This document shows, in pieces, positions 18,081-27,346 of a stretch of DNA of 64,000 bases. The position numbers and the translations under genes are program-made. The notes under the pieces are model-generated. The model was not told the DNA's origin and did not search any database. It saw only the letters and a list, made by a program, of their open reading frames with translations. The DNA is taken from contig NZ_LYPF02000001.1 in NCBI RefSeq assembly GCF_001661595.2, forward strand, positions 124,001-188,000, in the 5' to 3' direction. The number at the start of each line of letters is the position of its first letter. The stretch's first letter is position 1. Source of the DNA: Crocinitomix algicola (GTDB lineage: Bacteria; Bacteroidota; Bacteroidia; Flavobacteriales_D; Crocinitomicaceae).

Positions 18081-18237
18081 CTGAATTTAATTTAATTTAT
18101 TCGAGTACGTATCAAGAATTCAATCTACTACAATTGTAAGAGGCATTTAGGATTTTTTAAGGTTTACCAGATCCCATTTAATGAACGGTCCATGGCAGAA
18201 TTTTTGATATATTCGTGCAAATCAAATCAAAGGAACG

Positions 18238-20403
18238 ATGGGAATTAGAATTTCAATTTTATTAAGTGTAATCTTATCAGTTGGGAATATCACGATAGCG
18301 CAGCTTCAGACGAAAGAATTGTCGAACGAAGTAATTTGGGCGAGCAATGAATTGTCAACAGAATATGTATACGCGGTGAACTCTATGAATGATGGAGAAC
18401 ATTATTCTGCGCTAGAAGATAATAAAATTGTAAAATATAGTTTTACTGATTTTGGTAAAGTAATAGACGTAATTTTTGATGGGAATAATCATGATATTGA
18501 AATTGACGACTACAGCTTTAGTGCTGATGAATCCAAACTCTTGATTTCAACCGAACAAGAATCGATATACAGAAGGAGTTCTAAATCCAATTATCTAATC
18601 GTAAATATGGCTGAAGGTATAGTTACCAAACTTTATAGTGAAGGGCGTCAAATGCTTGCAGATTTCTCACCTGATGGCACTAAAGTAGCGTTTGTATTTC
18701 AAAACAATATTTATGTTAAGAATTTAGATAATAATAAAATTGAACAAATTACACATGATGGGGTTCCAAATAGAATTATTAATGGCTCAGCGGACTGGGT
18801 GTATGAAGAGGAATTCGAACTGACAAAAGCATTTCATTGGTCGCCAAAAGGAACAAAAATCGCTTATTTAAAATTTGATGAAACCGAAGTTCCAGAATTT
18901 TCCATGGATTATCATTTTGGAGGAACATATCCTTCAATTTATACTTTTAAATACCCGAAAGCGGGTGAAAAAAATGCTAAAGTCTCCTTACATATTCACA
19001 GCCTAGAATCTGGTAATACAACAAAAGTTCAAGTAGGGGACTATGAATATGTACCAAGATTAAAATGGACAAATGATGATGATAAATTGGTTTTTTTAAC
19101 CATGAATCGACATCAAAATGAGTTGCATTATGTGATGTCAACAATGAATGACAAGGGAGGAGCTGATGGAAAGATATTTTACACAGATAAAAGTGAGACA
19201 TATGTAGAAGTAGATCACACCCTCTATTTCTTAAAAGACGAAGAGGCCTTATTAAAAACAAGTGAGAAAGACGGATTTAATCATATCTATAAAATTGACT
19301 TTAATGGTAAAGAAACTCAAATTACTAAAGGAGAGTGGGACGTAGTTGATTTAAAAGGGGTAAATGAAGATGATGGTAGAATTTACTATACATCGGCCGA
19401 AGAAGGGGCGATGTACAAGTCCTTATACACAATCAATCTTAAAGGCAGTAAAAAGCAACGATTATCATCGCGTTTAGGAACGAATGAAGCTGTTTTTAGT
19501 GAAGGAATGAAGTACTATATGAATTACTATTCGAATGCAAATGAACCTTATACTATAACTGTGCATAACTCAAAAGGAAAAGAGATTTCAGTTTTGAAGG
19601 ATAACGCGATACTTAAGGAAAAGATAAAAAAATATGGATTTTCAACTAAAGAGTTCATCAAGATTAAAGGGGCAAAGGATTCTTTAAATGCTTTCATTAT
19701 TAAACCGAGTAATTTTGATGCATCTAAAAAATATCCTGTTTATTTTAATATTTACAATGGACCAGGGTCTAATATGGTTGAAGATTCTTGGGCAGGACGT
19801 AATTTATATTATCATCAATTATTAGCTCAAAAAGGCTATATCGTTATCTCCGTAGACACACGAGGAACGATGTATAGAGGTGCTGATTTTAAAAAATCAA
19901 CATACTTGCAGCTAGGTAAGCTCGAAACTGAAGATATGATTGCTGTTGCTCAAGAGGTTCAGAACTGTAAATATGTCGATAAAAACAGAGTTGGTATAAT
20001 GGGATGGAGTTACGGAGGATATATGACCGCGCTGTGTATGACAAAGGGTGCTGATATTTTTAAAATGGGAATTGCTGTTGCGCCTGTCACGAATTGGAGA
20101 TGGTATGATAGTATTTATACAGAACGTTTCATGAGGACTCCTCAAGAGAACGCTAATGGATATGATGATAATTCTCCAATTAATCATGTGGATAAGTTAA
20201 AAGGGGCGTTTTTACTTGTTCATGGATCCGGAGATGATAACGTGCATGTCCAAAACTCGATGGAGCTTGCTAATGCTTTAATTCATAGAAATGTTCCTTT
20301 TGATTTTTTTGTCTACCCGAACAAGAATCATGGGATATATGGAGGTAAAACACGTTTGCATTTATTCAATAAAATGCTGAAATTCACAGAAGAAAATCTT
20401 TAA
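18238..20403 (+). CDS. Dipeptidyl peptidase IV (S9B prolyl peptidase)
   Basis: The 721-residue exported protease has an N-terminal signal (ISILLSVILSVGNITIAQ), an eight-bladed-type beta-propeller containing the substrate-amine Glu motif (VYEEEFELTKAF), and a C-terminal alpha/beta-hydrolase domain. The triad reads Ser591 (GWSYGGY), Asp666 (HGSGDDNVH) and His698 (KNHGIY). DPP-IV removes N-terminal Xaa-Pro or Xaa-Ala dipeptides, here probably in the periplasm for peptide nutrition. The thioredoxin-like lipoprotein gene starts five bases downstream. Confidence 0.93.
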   Translation: MGIRISILLSVILSVGNITIAQLQTKELSNEVIWASNELSTEYVYAVNSMNDGEHYSALEDNKIVKYSFTDFGKVIDVIFDGNNHDIEIDDYSFSADESKLLISTEQESIYRRSSKSNYLIVNMAEGIVTKLYSEGRQMLADFSPDGTKVAFVFQNNIYVKNLDNNKIEQITHDGVPNRIINGSADWVYEEEFELTKAFHWSPKGTKIAYLKFDETEVPEFSMDYHFGGTYPSIYTFKYPKAGEKNAKVSLHIHSLESGNTTKVQVGDYEYVPRLKWTNDDDKLVFLTMNRHQNELHYVMSTMNDKGGADGKIFYTDKSETYVEVDHTLYFLKDEEALLKTSEKDGFNHIYKIDFNGKETQITKGEWDVVDLKGVNEDDGRIYYTSAEEGAMYKSLYTINLKGSKKQRLSSRLGTNEAVFSEGMKYYMNYYSNANEPYTITVHNSKGKEISVLKDNAILKEKIKKYGFSTKEFIKIKGAKDSLNAFIIKPSNFDASKKYPVYFNIYNGPGSNMVEDSWAGRNLYYHQLLAQKGYIVISVDTRGTMYRGADFKKSTYLQLGKLETEDMIAVAQEVQNCKYVDKNRVGIMGWSYGGYMTALCMTKGADIFKMGIAVAPVTNWRWYDSIYTERFMRTPQENANGYDDNSPINHVDKLKGAFLLVHGSGDDNVHVQNSMELANALIHRNVPFDFFVYPNKNHGIYGGKTRLHLFNKMLKFTEENL

Positions 20404-20408
20404 AAAAA

Positions 20409-21002
20409 ATGAACTATTATAAAATTAGATACAGTTTCATACTCAGTATTTTTTTATTTGTGAGTTGTGGGTCAAACAATGAAATTGCCCAAGGACCGGC
20501 GCCAATAGAGGAGGAGTCAAATAGTTCTAGTGGTAGTATGACCATTGGAACTGAACGACCAACAGAGACTACCGAAACAATTCGAGTAGATGGAGACGCA
20601 GAGTATATTGATTGGCTTGATTTTGAAACAGCCATGGACCGAAATGAAGATGAAAAACGTTTTATTTTTATTGATATGTATACCGAATGGTGTGGATGGT
20701 GCAAAAAAATGGATGCATCCACATTTAAAGATAAAAATGTAATCAATTATCTCGATCAGAACTTCTACGCGGTAAAATTTAACCCGGAAACTACCGATGC
20801 AGTTGCTTATAAGGAAGTGCTTTATGAAAAGAAAGTTTTGGGAAAAAAGTCATATAATGAATTGGCAATTAACTTGTTGTCAAGTAAAATGGTGTTTCCT
20901 TCCTTTGTCATTCTTAATAAAAAAGGAATCAAACGAGGGGTTCTAACTGGTTATCATGCATCTTCACAGCTAATCAATGCGTTAAAAAGATATGTCGAAT
21001 AA
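20409..21002 (+). CDS. Thioredoxin-fold lipoprotein with CGWC active site
   Basis: The 197-residue product has a lipoprotein signal (SIFLFVSC), a Ser/Thr/Glu-rich linker, then a thioredoxin-like domain of the DUF255/thioredoxin_7 type with active site TEWCGWCKKMD and a cis-Pro segment (MVFPSFVIL). It probably works in the periplasm as a disulphide reductase or isomerase. It follows the DPP-IV gene by five bases and is likely co-transcribed, so one guess is that it keeps exported peptidases folded. Confidence 0.8.
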   Translation: MNYYKIRYSFILSIFLFVSCGSNNEIAQGPAPIEEESNSSSGSMTIGTERPTETTETIRVDGDAEYIDWLDFETAMDRNEDEKRFIFIDMYTEWCGWCKKMDASTFKDKNVINYLDQNFYAVKFNPETTDAVAYKEVLYEKKVLGKKSYNELAINLLSSKMVFPSFVILNKKGIKRGVLTGYHASSQLINALKRYVE

Positions 21003-21057
21003 TAAGGCAACCTAATTTTTCAATAGGTGTATTGGAAATTAGAAATACAATAACCCT

Positions 21058-23520
21058 ATGAATAAATCAAATTTTTTAACACCTGCTTTTGTCTGGATAT
21101 CAATAGCGGTATACCTCATAATTAGCTTAATTTATGGATTTGCATCAATTGACACCTGGGATGATGACTGTCCAACAAGGTACTACAATACTGTAAATGC
21201 TTTTAATGAACCAATTCATTTTGTGAGTTTATGGAACAGGCCGTTATTTACATTGATTTTCGCAATACCCTTGCAATTCGGAAAATTCATGATACCAATT
21301 TTAATGGTTCTTATAACAGCTGTATCCACCTTTTATCTTTATAAAGCCCTAAAAAAACAAGGAGTACAAAATGCGGCAATGGTTGTTCCTTTTTTATTAT
21401 TTCAAACGTATTTTTTTGGGATATCTAGGAATGCTGAAACAGAACCTCTGGCGGTCGCAATATTTTGTTTAGGTTACTATTTTATGGTTAAAAAAAAGTG
21501 GTTTTGGTTTGCTTTAATGGCGGGCCTGCTTCCTTTAGCAAGACTAGAGCTCTCCGTACTTTTTCCTTTTTGGGCATGGGTGCTCTTGAAAGAGAAAAAA
21601 TTAAAATATATCCTGGTGATGATGATTCCGCTATTCTTATGGAATTTAGCTGGAGGAATTATAACAGGTGATTTTGCCTATCTTTTTGAAAAGACCGTGG
21701 GCGCTGACAATGAGAAAAATCGTTATGGGCATACGAGTTTTGGACATTATTTTCAGCGCTATATTTATGCTGTTGGTCCACTATTTTTCTTCTTTTTTGG
21801 GCTAGGATTACTTAAAATGCTTTTTTCTAAAATTACCCATAAAGGGTTTGTTTTATTTCAATTCGCAGTTGGTTTTTTTGTATATGTATTGTTCTCTTGG
21901 AAGTTAAATATGGGTAATGCAGCAGGGTTTATGAGAAACTTAACCCCTTTGAGTGCTTTAGCCGCAGTAATAGGATTATACGGTTTTAATTATTGGTTGG
22001 ACATTCTAAAAGTCAAATTTAAAACTTCAGAAATAAAGGGAGACCTGCCACATTTTGAATTTTTGTCAGATGAAGAATTTGATCAATTAAATAGAAAAAA
22101 ACGACAAGCTTATTTGAACAGTAAATCCAAATACGAATCGAAAATTGCAAAGCTTAAAAAGAAAGCGGAAAGAGCAAACCAACAGCAACGTCGCAGAGCG
22201 CTCCTTAAATATGTCCTCTTTGGATTCACCATTCTTACACTTGTAATTATCACTAAATTATATTTTACTCTTGAAATACGTAATCATCACAAGCTTCTAG
22301 AGGATACAGAGTACAATCTAAACCTTTATTTAGTTCTGGCTCTTGTCGGCTTAACTTTGATTCTATTTATATGGAGTAGATTTAAAACGCTATCTTCAAT
22401 CGTGCCAATGTCAATTGTAGCAATTGGAATTATTATGTTCACTAGCTATACGGAGCCACCAAACACTGAGCTAACTGAGGAGAGAGCGATGATGACAAAA
22501 ATTTCAGATACTTTTCAACATGATTTGATTCTGGATAAAACCAAATATGTGAACCATATTTGGTTTTACTGGGCGAATGATTTAGATAAATTTTCGGAAG
22601 AATATAAAGGCGTGACCATGCAAAATCTTGATTCGGCTGAAGTTGGAAGTATTTGCGTGTGGGAAAATCACTATTCTCATCGATTAAGTGGAGATGTGAA
22701 GCCAGAATATTTTAGTAAACATCCTGAATGGGTAAGAGTCTCTTATTACGTGGGGAACTCAACTGGATTTCGTGCTGTGATTTATGAGAAAATTGACATT
22801 GCTAAAAAGGATGCAGGTCAAGAGGCAATTTTGAATTATGCTAAAGTAGATTCTACCCACTCAGATACATATATATGTCTAGGTACATTTCTAAAGGCTA
22901 GAGCGGAAAGTAAAAACGAAGCATTTATCTACTTTAATAAGGCTATAGAAATCGATTCACTCAATCATAATGCATGGTTCAATAGAGGAATTGCTCAATT
23001 TGAAAAACGAGAGTTGAGAAAGGCAAAACAAGATTTTAGAAAAACCATAGAAATTAAACCTAAATGGTCGGATGCATGGGTGAATTTAGGTGCCGCTCAT
23101 TCGAATTTAGGCGAAATTGATAGTTCAATTTTTGCTTATAGCAAAGCAATAGAATACAAGGATAAAAAAGGATCTGCCTATCGAAATAGAGGGAAGATGT
23201 ATGAAGCAAAGAAAGATACAATGGCGGCACTTGGTGATTATTCAAATTATTTAAAAATTCAAAAAAATGATTACACTATTTTATGGCAGCGTGCTAGACT
23301 TTATGCAGGTCTAAGTAGTTGGAAAGCAGCGGTAAGTGATCTGAATAGAATTGTAAAATTAAGACCAGAAATAAAAGATGCGTGGTTATTGTTGGGAGTA
23401 GGTTATTATGAATTGAAGAATAAAGATGAATCTAAAAAAGCATTACTTCGTGCTAAAGAGTTAGGACATCCAAATGCCGATGTGTATATTGCAAAATATT
23501 TTTCACAAGAATTGAAATAA
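21058..23520 (+). CDS. GT-C-like polytopic membrane protein with C-terminal TPRs
   Basis: The 820-residue protein starts with about ten to twelve membrane segments. An acidic DTWDDDC motif lies in the first external loop, where GT-C glycosyltransferases keep their catalytic Asp. A basic cytoplasmic stretch (residues about 340-385) and further membrane segments follow. The last ~220 residues hold about six TPRs (for example AWFNRGIAQFEKRELRKAKQDF). GT-C enzymes take sugars from polyprenyl phosphates. The next gene, overlapping by one base, is a GT2 of the type that makes such donors, which supports the assignment. The acceptor is unknown; I did not match it to a named family. Confidence 0.7.
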   Translation: MNKSNFLTPAFVWISIAVYLIISLIYGFASIDTWDDDCPTRYYNTVNAFNEPIHFVSLWNRPLFTLIFAIPLQFGKFMIPILMVLITAVSTFYLYKALKKQGVQNAAMVVPFLLFQTYFFGISRNAETEPLAVAIFCLGYYFMVKKKWFWFALMAGLLPLARLELSVLFPFWAWVLLKEKKLKYILVMMIPLFLWNLAGGIITGDFAYLFEKTVGADNEKNRYGHTSFGHYFQRYIYAVGPLFFFFFGLGLLKMLFSKITHKGFVLFQFAVGFFVYVLFSWKLNMGNAAGFMRNLTPLSALAAVIGLYGFNYWLDILKVKFKTSEIKGDLPHFEFLSDEEFDQLNRKKRQAYLNSKSKYESKIAKLKKKAERANQQQRRRALLKYVLFGFTILTLVIITKLYFTLEIRNHHKLLEDTEYNLNLYLVLALVGLTLILFIWSRFKTLSSIVPMSIVAIGIIMFTSYTEPPNTELTEERAMMTKISDTFQHDLILDKTKYVNHIWFYWANDLDKFSEEYKGVTMQNLDSAEVGSICVWENHYSHRLSGDVKPEYFSKHPEWVRVSYYVGNSTGFRAVIYEKIDIAKKDAGQEAILNYAKVDSTHSDTYICLGTFLKARAESKNEAFIYFNKAIEIDSLNHNAWFNRGIAQFEKRELRKAKQDFRKTIEIKPKWSDAWVNLGAAHSNLGEIDSSIFAYSKAIEYKDKKGSAYRNRGKMYEAKKDTMAALGDYSNYLKIQKNDYTILWQRARLYAGLSSWKAAVSDLNRIVKLRPEIKDAWLLLGVGYYELKNKDESKKALLRAKELGHPNADVYIAKYFSQELK

Positions 23521-24236
23521 TGATTACAAAACTTTCCGTATTAATTCCTGCTTATAATGAGGAAAATACAATTATCCGATTATTGGATAAAGTTGTAAAT
23601 GTTGAACTAATTAATGGTATCAAAAAAGAAATTGTCATTGTTAATGATGGATCAACTGATGATACTTATGATAAGATTCAAGAATACATTAATCGTAAAA
23701 AAGATACGGATATTAAATTATTCAATCAAGATAAAAATAGGGGGAAAGGAGCGGCTATAAATCGAGCTATTCAAGAATGTACAGGTGATTATCTTATCAT
23801 TCAAGATGCAGATTTAGAATACGATCCAGAAGAGTACAACCTCCTGTTAAAGCCGGTTTTTAAAGATAATGCAGATGCGGTTTATGGGTCTCGGTTTGTT
23901 GGAGCAAATCCTCATCGAATTCTTTTTTATTGGCATTCTAAAGGGAATAAATTTTTGACAGGATTATCCAATATGATGACGAATTTAAATCTTACGGATA
24001 TGGAAACCTGTTACAAACTCATTCGATCGTCAATTGCAAAAGAGATTACTATAAAAGAAAATCGTTTTGGAATTGAACCTGAGATAACTGCAAAATTAGC
24101 TAAGCGAAAATCAATTCGAATTTACGAAGTGGGTATCTCTTATTATGGTAGGGGATATGAAGAAGGGAAAAAGATCGGATGGCGAGATGGGTTTAGAGCA
24201 ATTTACTGCATTATCAAATATCGGTTTTCAAATTGA
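23520..24236 (+). CDS. GT2 glycosyltransferase, polyprenyl-phosphate sugar synthase type
   Basis: This 238-residue cytoplasmic GT2 has LSVLIPAYNEENTI at the N-terminus, IVNDGSTDDTYD, NRGKGAAI, the metal-binding DADLEYDPEEY and TDMETCYKL. That pattern is typical of dolichol-phosphate mannose synthase-like enzymes that move a sugar from a nucleotide to polyprenyl phosphate. No C-terminal membrane segments are present. It is coupled to the GT-C-like gene (TAATG overlap), suggesting the pair makes a lipid-linked sugar and uses it. The sugar cannot be told from sequence. Confidence 0.88.
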   Translation: MITKLSVLIPAYNEENTIIRLLDKVVNVELINGIKKEIVIVNDGSTDDTYDKIQEYINRKKDTDIKLFNQDKNRGKGAAINRAIQECTGDYLIIQDADLEYDPEEYNLLLKPVFKDNADAVYGSRFVGANPHRILFYWHSKGNKFLTGLSNMMTNLNLTDMETCYKLIRSSIAKEITIKENRFGIEPEITAKLAKRKSIRIYEVGISYYGRGYEEGKKIGWRDGFRAIYCIIKYRFSN

Positions 24237-24448
24237 AAACACTTGTTTTGTTGCATGTATGCAATTAAGGTTTTCAAAGAATATGCGATGATTTGATCCT
24301 TATTGAAACAATAATTCTCTCCCTTTCATATGTTTAAACATTTAACGTAAAAAAATCCATAAAAAAAGTGCTATTTCTCTGCTCTAAATGAGAAAAAAAC
24401 GACTATCTTAGGCGGAATTATCAATCTCGAAATTTTAAAATACAGAAA

Positions 24449-25735
24449 ATGAGCGAAGTAGCAAAAATAGAATTAGAAGGAAAAGTTTTTGAATTACCGA
24501 TTATAACTGGTTCTGAACAGGAAAAGGCATTAGACATCTCAAAACTAAGGTCTGAAACAGGTTATATTACGTTAGATAGAGGGTTCAAGAATACTGGTTC
24601 TTGCCAAAGTGCTATCACGTTTTTAGATGGAGAAAAAGGTATTTTAAGATATAGGGGGTATCCAATCGAGCAATTGGCAGAAGAGGCATCGTTCCTTGAG
24701 GTAACTTATTTAATACTAAAAGGTGAATTGCCAACAGCTGAACAATTGAAGGATTTCGAAGAGAATATTGATAACCATACTTTGGTTCATGAGGATATGA
24801 AAAGATTTTTTGAGGCATACCCTGCGCAGGCGCATCCAATGGGAATTTTAGCTTCAATGATTTGCTCAATGTCTACTTTTTATCCAGAGTCTCAAAATCC
24901 GAATAGATCTAAAGAAGCTTTTGAGTTATCGATAAATCGTTTAATTGCAAAGTTACCAACGCTTGCGGCAATGGTTTACAAAAACGCGGTTAGGCACCCT
25001 TTCATGTACCCTAAAAATGATTTAGGATATATTGAGAACTTCATGTACATGATGTTTGGAATGCCAACTGAAGATTACGAACCAAACCCAGTAATTGCTA
25101 AAGCGCTAAATAAATTGTTAATTCTTCACGCTGATCATGAGCAAAATTGTTCAGCATCAACTGTACGAATTGTAGGGTCATCCCAGGCAAATTTATACGC
25201 TTCAATTTCTGCTGGAATTTCAGCACTATGGGGACCGCTTCACGGTGGAGCCAATCAAGCAGTAATCGAAATGCTTGAAATGATTGAAAAAGATGGAGGA
25301 GATCTTGATAAATGGATTGAAAAAGCAAAAGATAAAAATGATCCGTTCCGTTTAATGGGATTCGGACACCGCGTTTATAAAAACTTTGATCCAAGAGCAA
25401 CAATTATTAAAAAAGCATGCGATGATATTTTAGGAGAGTTGGGAATTGAAGATCCAACTTTAGATATTGCAAAACGACTTGAAAAAGTAGCTTTGGAAGA
25501 TGAGTACTTCGTGAAAAGAGGTTTGTATCCTAATGTAGATTTCTATTCTGGAATCATTTATAGGGCAATTGGTATTCCAACCGAAATGTTTACTGTAATG
25601 TTTGCATTAGGACGATTACCAGGTTGGATTGCTCAATGGAGAGAAATGTTGGATAATGGAGATCCAATTGGTAGACCAAGACAAGTATATGTTGGTTCAA
25701 CAAAAAGAGATTTTGTTCCAATCGAAAAAAGATAG
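24449..25735 (+). CDS. gltA: Citrate synthase
   Basis: The 428-residue enzyme condenses acetyl-CoA with oxaloacetate at the entry to the TCA cycle. Catalytic residues are visible in HADHEQNCSAS, the second His in GFGHRVYKNFDPRA, and the Asp in VDFYSG. The N-terminal extension (about 50 residues) matches the hexameric type II form of Gram-negative bacteria, which is NADH-regulated in some groups. A good terminator follows, and it stands alone. The 212-base upstream gap should hold its promoter, but only a weak TATCTTAG is seen. Confidence 0.96.
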   Translation: MSEVAKIELEGKVFELPIITGSEQEKALDISKLRSETGYITLDRGFKNTGSCQSAITFLDGEKGILRYRGYPIEQLAEEASFLEVTYLILKGELPTAEQLKDFEENIDNHTLVHEDMKRFFEAYPAQAHPMGILASMICSMSTFYPESQNPNRSKEAFELSINRLIAKLPTLAAMVYKNAVRHPFMYPKNDLGYIENFMYMMFGMPTEDYEPNPVIAKALNKLLILHADHEQNCSASTVRIVGSSQANLYASISAGISALWGPLHGGANQAVIEMLEMIEKDGGDLDKWIEKAKDKNDPFRLMGFGHRVYKNFDPRATIIKKACDDILGELGIEDPTLDIAKRLEKVALEDEYFVKRGLYPNVDFYSGIIYRAIGIPTEMFTVMFALGRLPGWIAQWREMLDNGDPIGRPRQVYVGSTKRDFVPIEKR

Positions 25736-25755
25736 TGAGAACTTAATATAGAATG

Positions 25756-25784
25756 AAGGCTGATTTTAAGATCAGCCTTTTTTT
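25756..25784 (+). terminator. Rho-independent terminator of gltA
   Basis: A perfect 9-bp stem (AAGGCTGAT at 25756-25764 with ATCAGCCTT at 25771-25779) runs into a run of seven Ts. It lies 20 bases after the gltA stop codon. Confidence 0.9.
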
Positions 25785-25833
25785 GTGCCTTAAAATCTAA
25801 TTTACTCCGTAAAACCTAAAATTTTAGGCATAA

Positions 25834-25863
25834 AAAAACCGGAACTCGCTTGCCCCGGTTTTT
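25834..25863. terminator. Bidirectional hairpin between gltA and the thiolase gene
   Basis: AAAAACCGG at 25834-25842 pairs with CCGGTTTTT at 25855-25863 around a 12-base loop, with A and T runs at the two ends, so it could stop transcripts from either side. The remaining bases to 26023 contain no gene I can support. Confidence 0.65.
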
Positions 25864-26023
25864 CTAAATAATTTAAAAACATCTTGAAAATGACTTATCA
25901 TGAAACAATACTAAAGATCATTCTCGTACTTATTACAATTCAAGTCATGTTTTCCCCTAAAAGAAATAACACTTTTTTTAAAAAATGTTTAAAATATATC
26001 CAAACTACCTCTATATCGTTGAA

Positions 26024-27232
26024 TTATACACGTTCAATTATGGTCGCGTAACCTTGACCAACGCCAATGCACATGGTCACAAGAGCATATTTTTTATTTG
26101 TTTTTTGCAATTCTATTGCTGCCGTTTGTAAAATACGTCCACCAGTCATTCCGAGTGGATGTCCGATAGCAATTCCACCACCGTTAGGATTTATTCTTGG
26201 ATCATTGTCAGCAATTCCTAATTTTCTCGTGCAAGCAAGAACTTGAGCAGCGAAAGCTTCATTTATTTCTATGATATCCATATCGTCCATTGTCAAACCA
26301 GCGCGTTCAAGTGCTTTTTCAGAAGCAAATACAGGTCCAATACCCATAATTCTAGGTTCAACGCCGGCAACAGCAGCAGATACTATTCTCGCCATTGGTT
26401 TAAAATTGTTTCTTCGTACAGCTGATTCTCCAGCAATTAACAAAGCAACAGCTCCGTCATTCAATCCTGAAGCATTTCCCGCAGTAACTGACCCTCCTTC
26501 TTTTTTGAATGCCGGTCGAAGTTTACCAAGAATTTCTAATGTAGAATTAGGTTTAATAAATTCGTCCTCTGCGAAAATAATAGGATCCTTTTTGCGCTGT
26601 GGAATTTCAACAGGAACAATTTCTTCAGCCAATCTTCCATTTCTTTGTGCTTCACTGGCTTTCATTTGACTCCAAAAAGCGAATTGATCTTGATCTTCTC
26701 TTGAAATATTGTATTGTGCAACTAAATTTTCTGCCGTTACACCCATACCATCCGTGCCATACATTTCATGCATTTTGGGATTTATAAATCTCCATCCAAA
26801 TGAAGAGTCGTGCATTTCAGCATCTCTACCGAATGGTTTTGACACTTTTGAAATCACCCAAGGTCCTCGCGTCATATGTTCAACACCTCCCGAAATATAG
26901 ATGTCTCCAGCTCCATCTTTAATAGCTCTCGAGGCATTAATCGTTGACGCCATTCCAGATGAACATAAACGATTAACTGTTTCTCCTCCTATGGTGTGAG
27001 GAAGGCCAGCAAGTAAAGAACTCATTCTAGCAACATTTCTATTGTCTTCACCAGCTTGATTTGCACAACCAAAAATAACATCCTCTATTTCTTTAGGATC
27101 GAAGTTTGAATTCCGGGCAATGAGCTCTTTCATTACAATAGCACCTAAATCATCAGTGCGAATAGGGGATAAGGTCCCGCCAAAATTTCCAACTGCCGTT
27201 CTAACGGCGTCTATAATAAATACGTCTTGCAT
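26024..27232 (-). CDS. Acetyl-CoA C-acyltransferase (thiolase)
   Basis: The 402-residue enzyme is a thiolase of the FadA/PcaF type. It cleaves 3-ketoacyl-CoA, or condenses acyl-CoA with acetyl-CoA in reverse. The acyl-binding Cys is in NRLCSSGMAS, the His in GGGIAIGHPLGMTG and the second Cys in VTMCIGVGQGYA. It stands alone rather than next to a FadB-type gene. A fatty acid or aromatic degradation role is likely, but substrate length cannot be assigned. Confidence 0.93.
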   Translation of the reverse strand: MQDVFIIDAVRTAVGNFGGTLSPIRTDDLGAIVMKELIARNSNFDPKEIEDVIFGCANQAGEDNRNVARMSSLLAGLPHTIGGETVNRLCSSGMASTINASRAIKDGAGDIYISGGVEHMTRGPWVISKVSKPFGRDAEMHDSSFGWRFINPKMHEMYGTDGMGVTAENLVAQYNISREDQDQFAFWSQMKASEAQRNGRLAEEIVPVEIPQRKKDPIIFAEDEFIKPNSTLEILGKLRPAFKKEGGSVTAGNASGLNDGAVALLIAGESAVRRNNFKPMARIVSAAVAGVEPRIMGIGPVFASEKALERAGLTMDDMDIIEINEAFAAQVLACTRKLGIADNDPRINPNGGGIAIGHPLGMTGGRILQTAAIELQKTNKKYALVTMCIGVGQGYATIIERV

Positions 27233-27252
27233 AGTCGTTTAATTTTCTCTTT

Positions 27253-27260
27253 CAAATGTA
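27253..27260 (-). promoter_or_regulatory. -7 box upstream of the thiolase gene
   Basis: The minus strand reads TACATTTG, an exact TAnnTTTG match 20 bases before the ATG. No clear -33 TTG is seen at the expected distance. Confidence 0.45.
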
Positions 27261-27346
27261 ACAACTATCCCTTAATTCGGGTGACTTTGTTCGATTCTTC
27301 TTCTGTTTTTATCACTACATAAATTTAATTAAGTTTATTTGTTGTT

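Noticed and set aside
25890-26051. A 53-codon plus-strand frame between gltA and the thiolase gene.
   Set aside because: It overlaps the 3' end of the convergent thiolase gene, has no promoter or family features, and lies after two hairpins. Chance frame is more likely.
26243-26900. Several overlapping plus-strand frames inside the thiolase gene, including one of 132 codons.
   Set aside because: They are antisense shadows of a strongly conserved enzyme and show no protein-like features.
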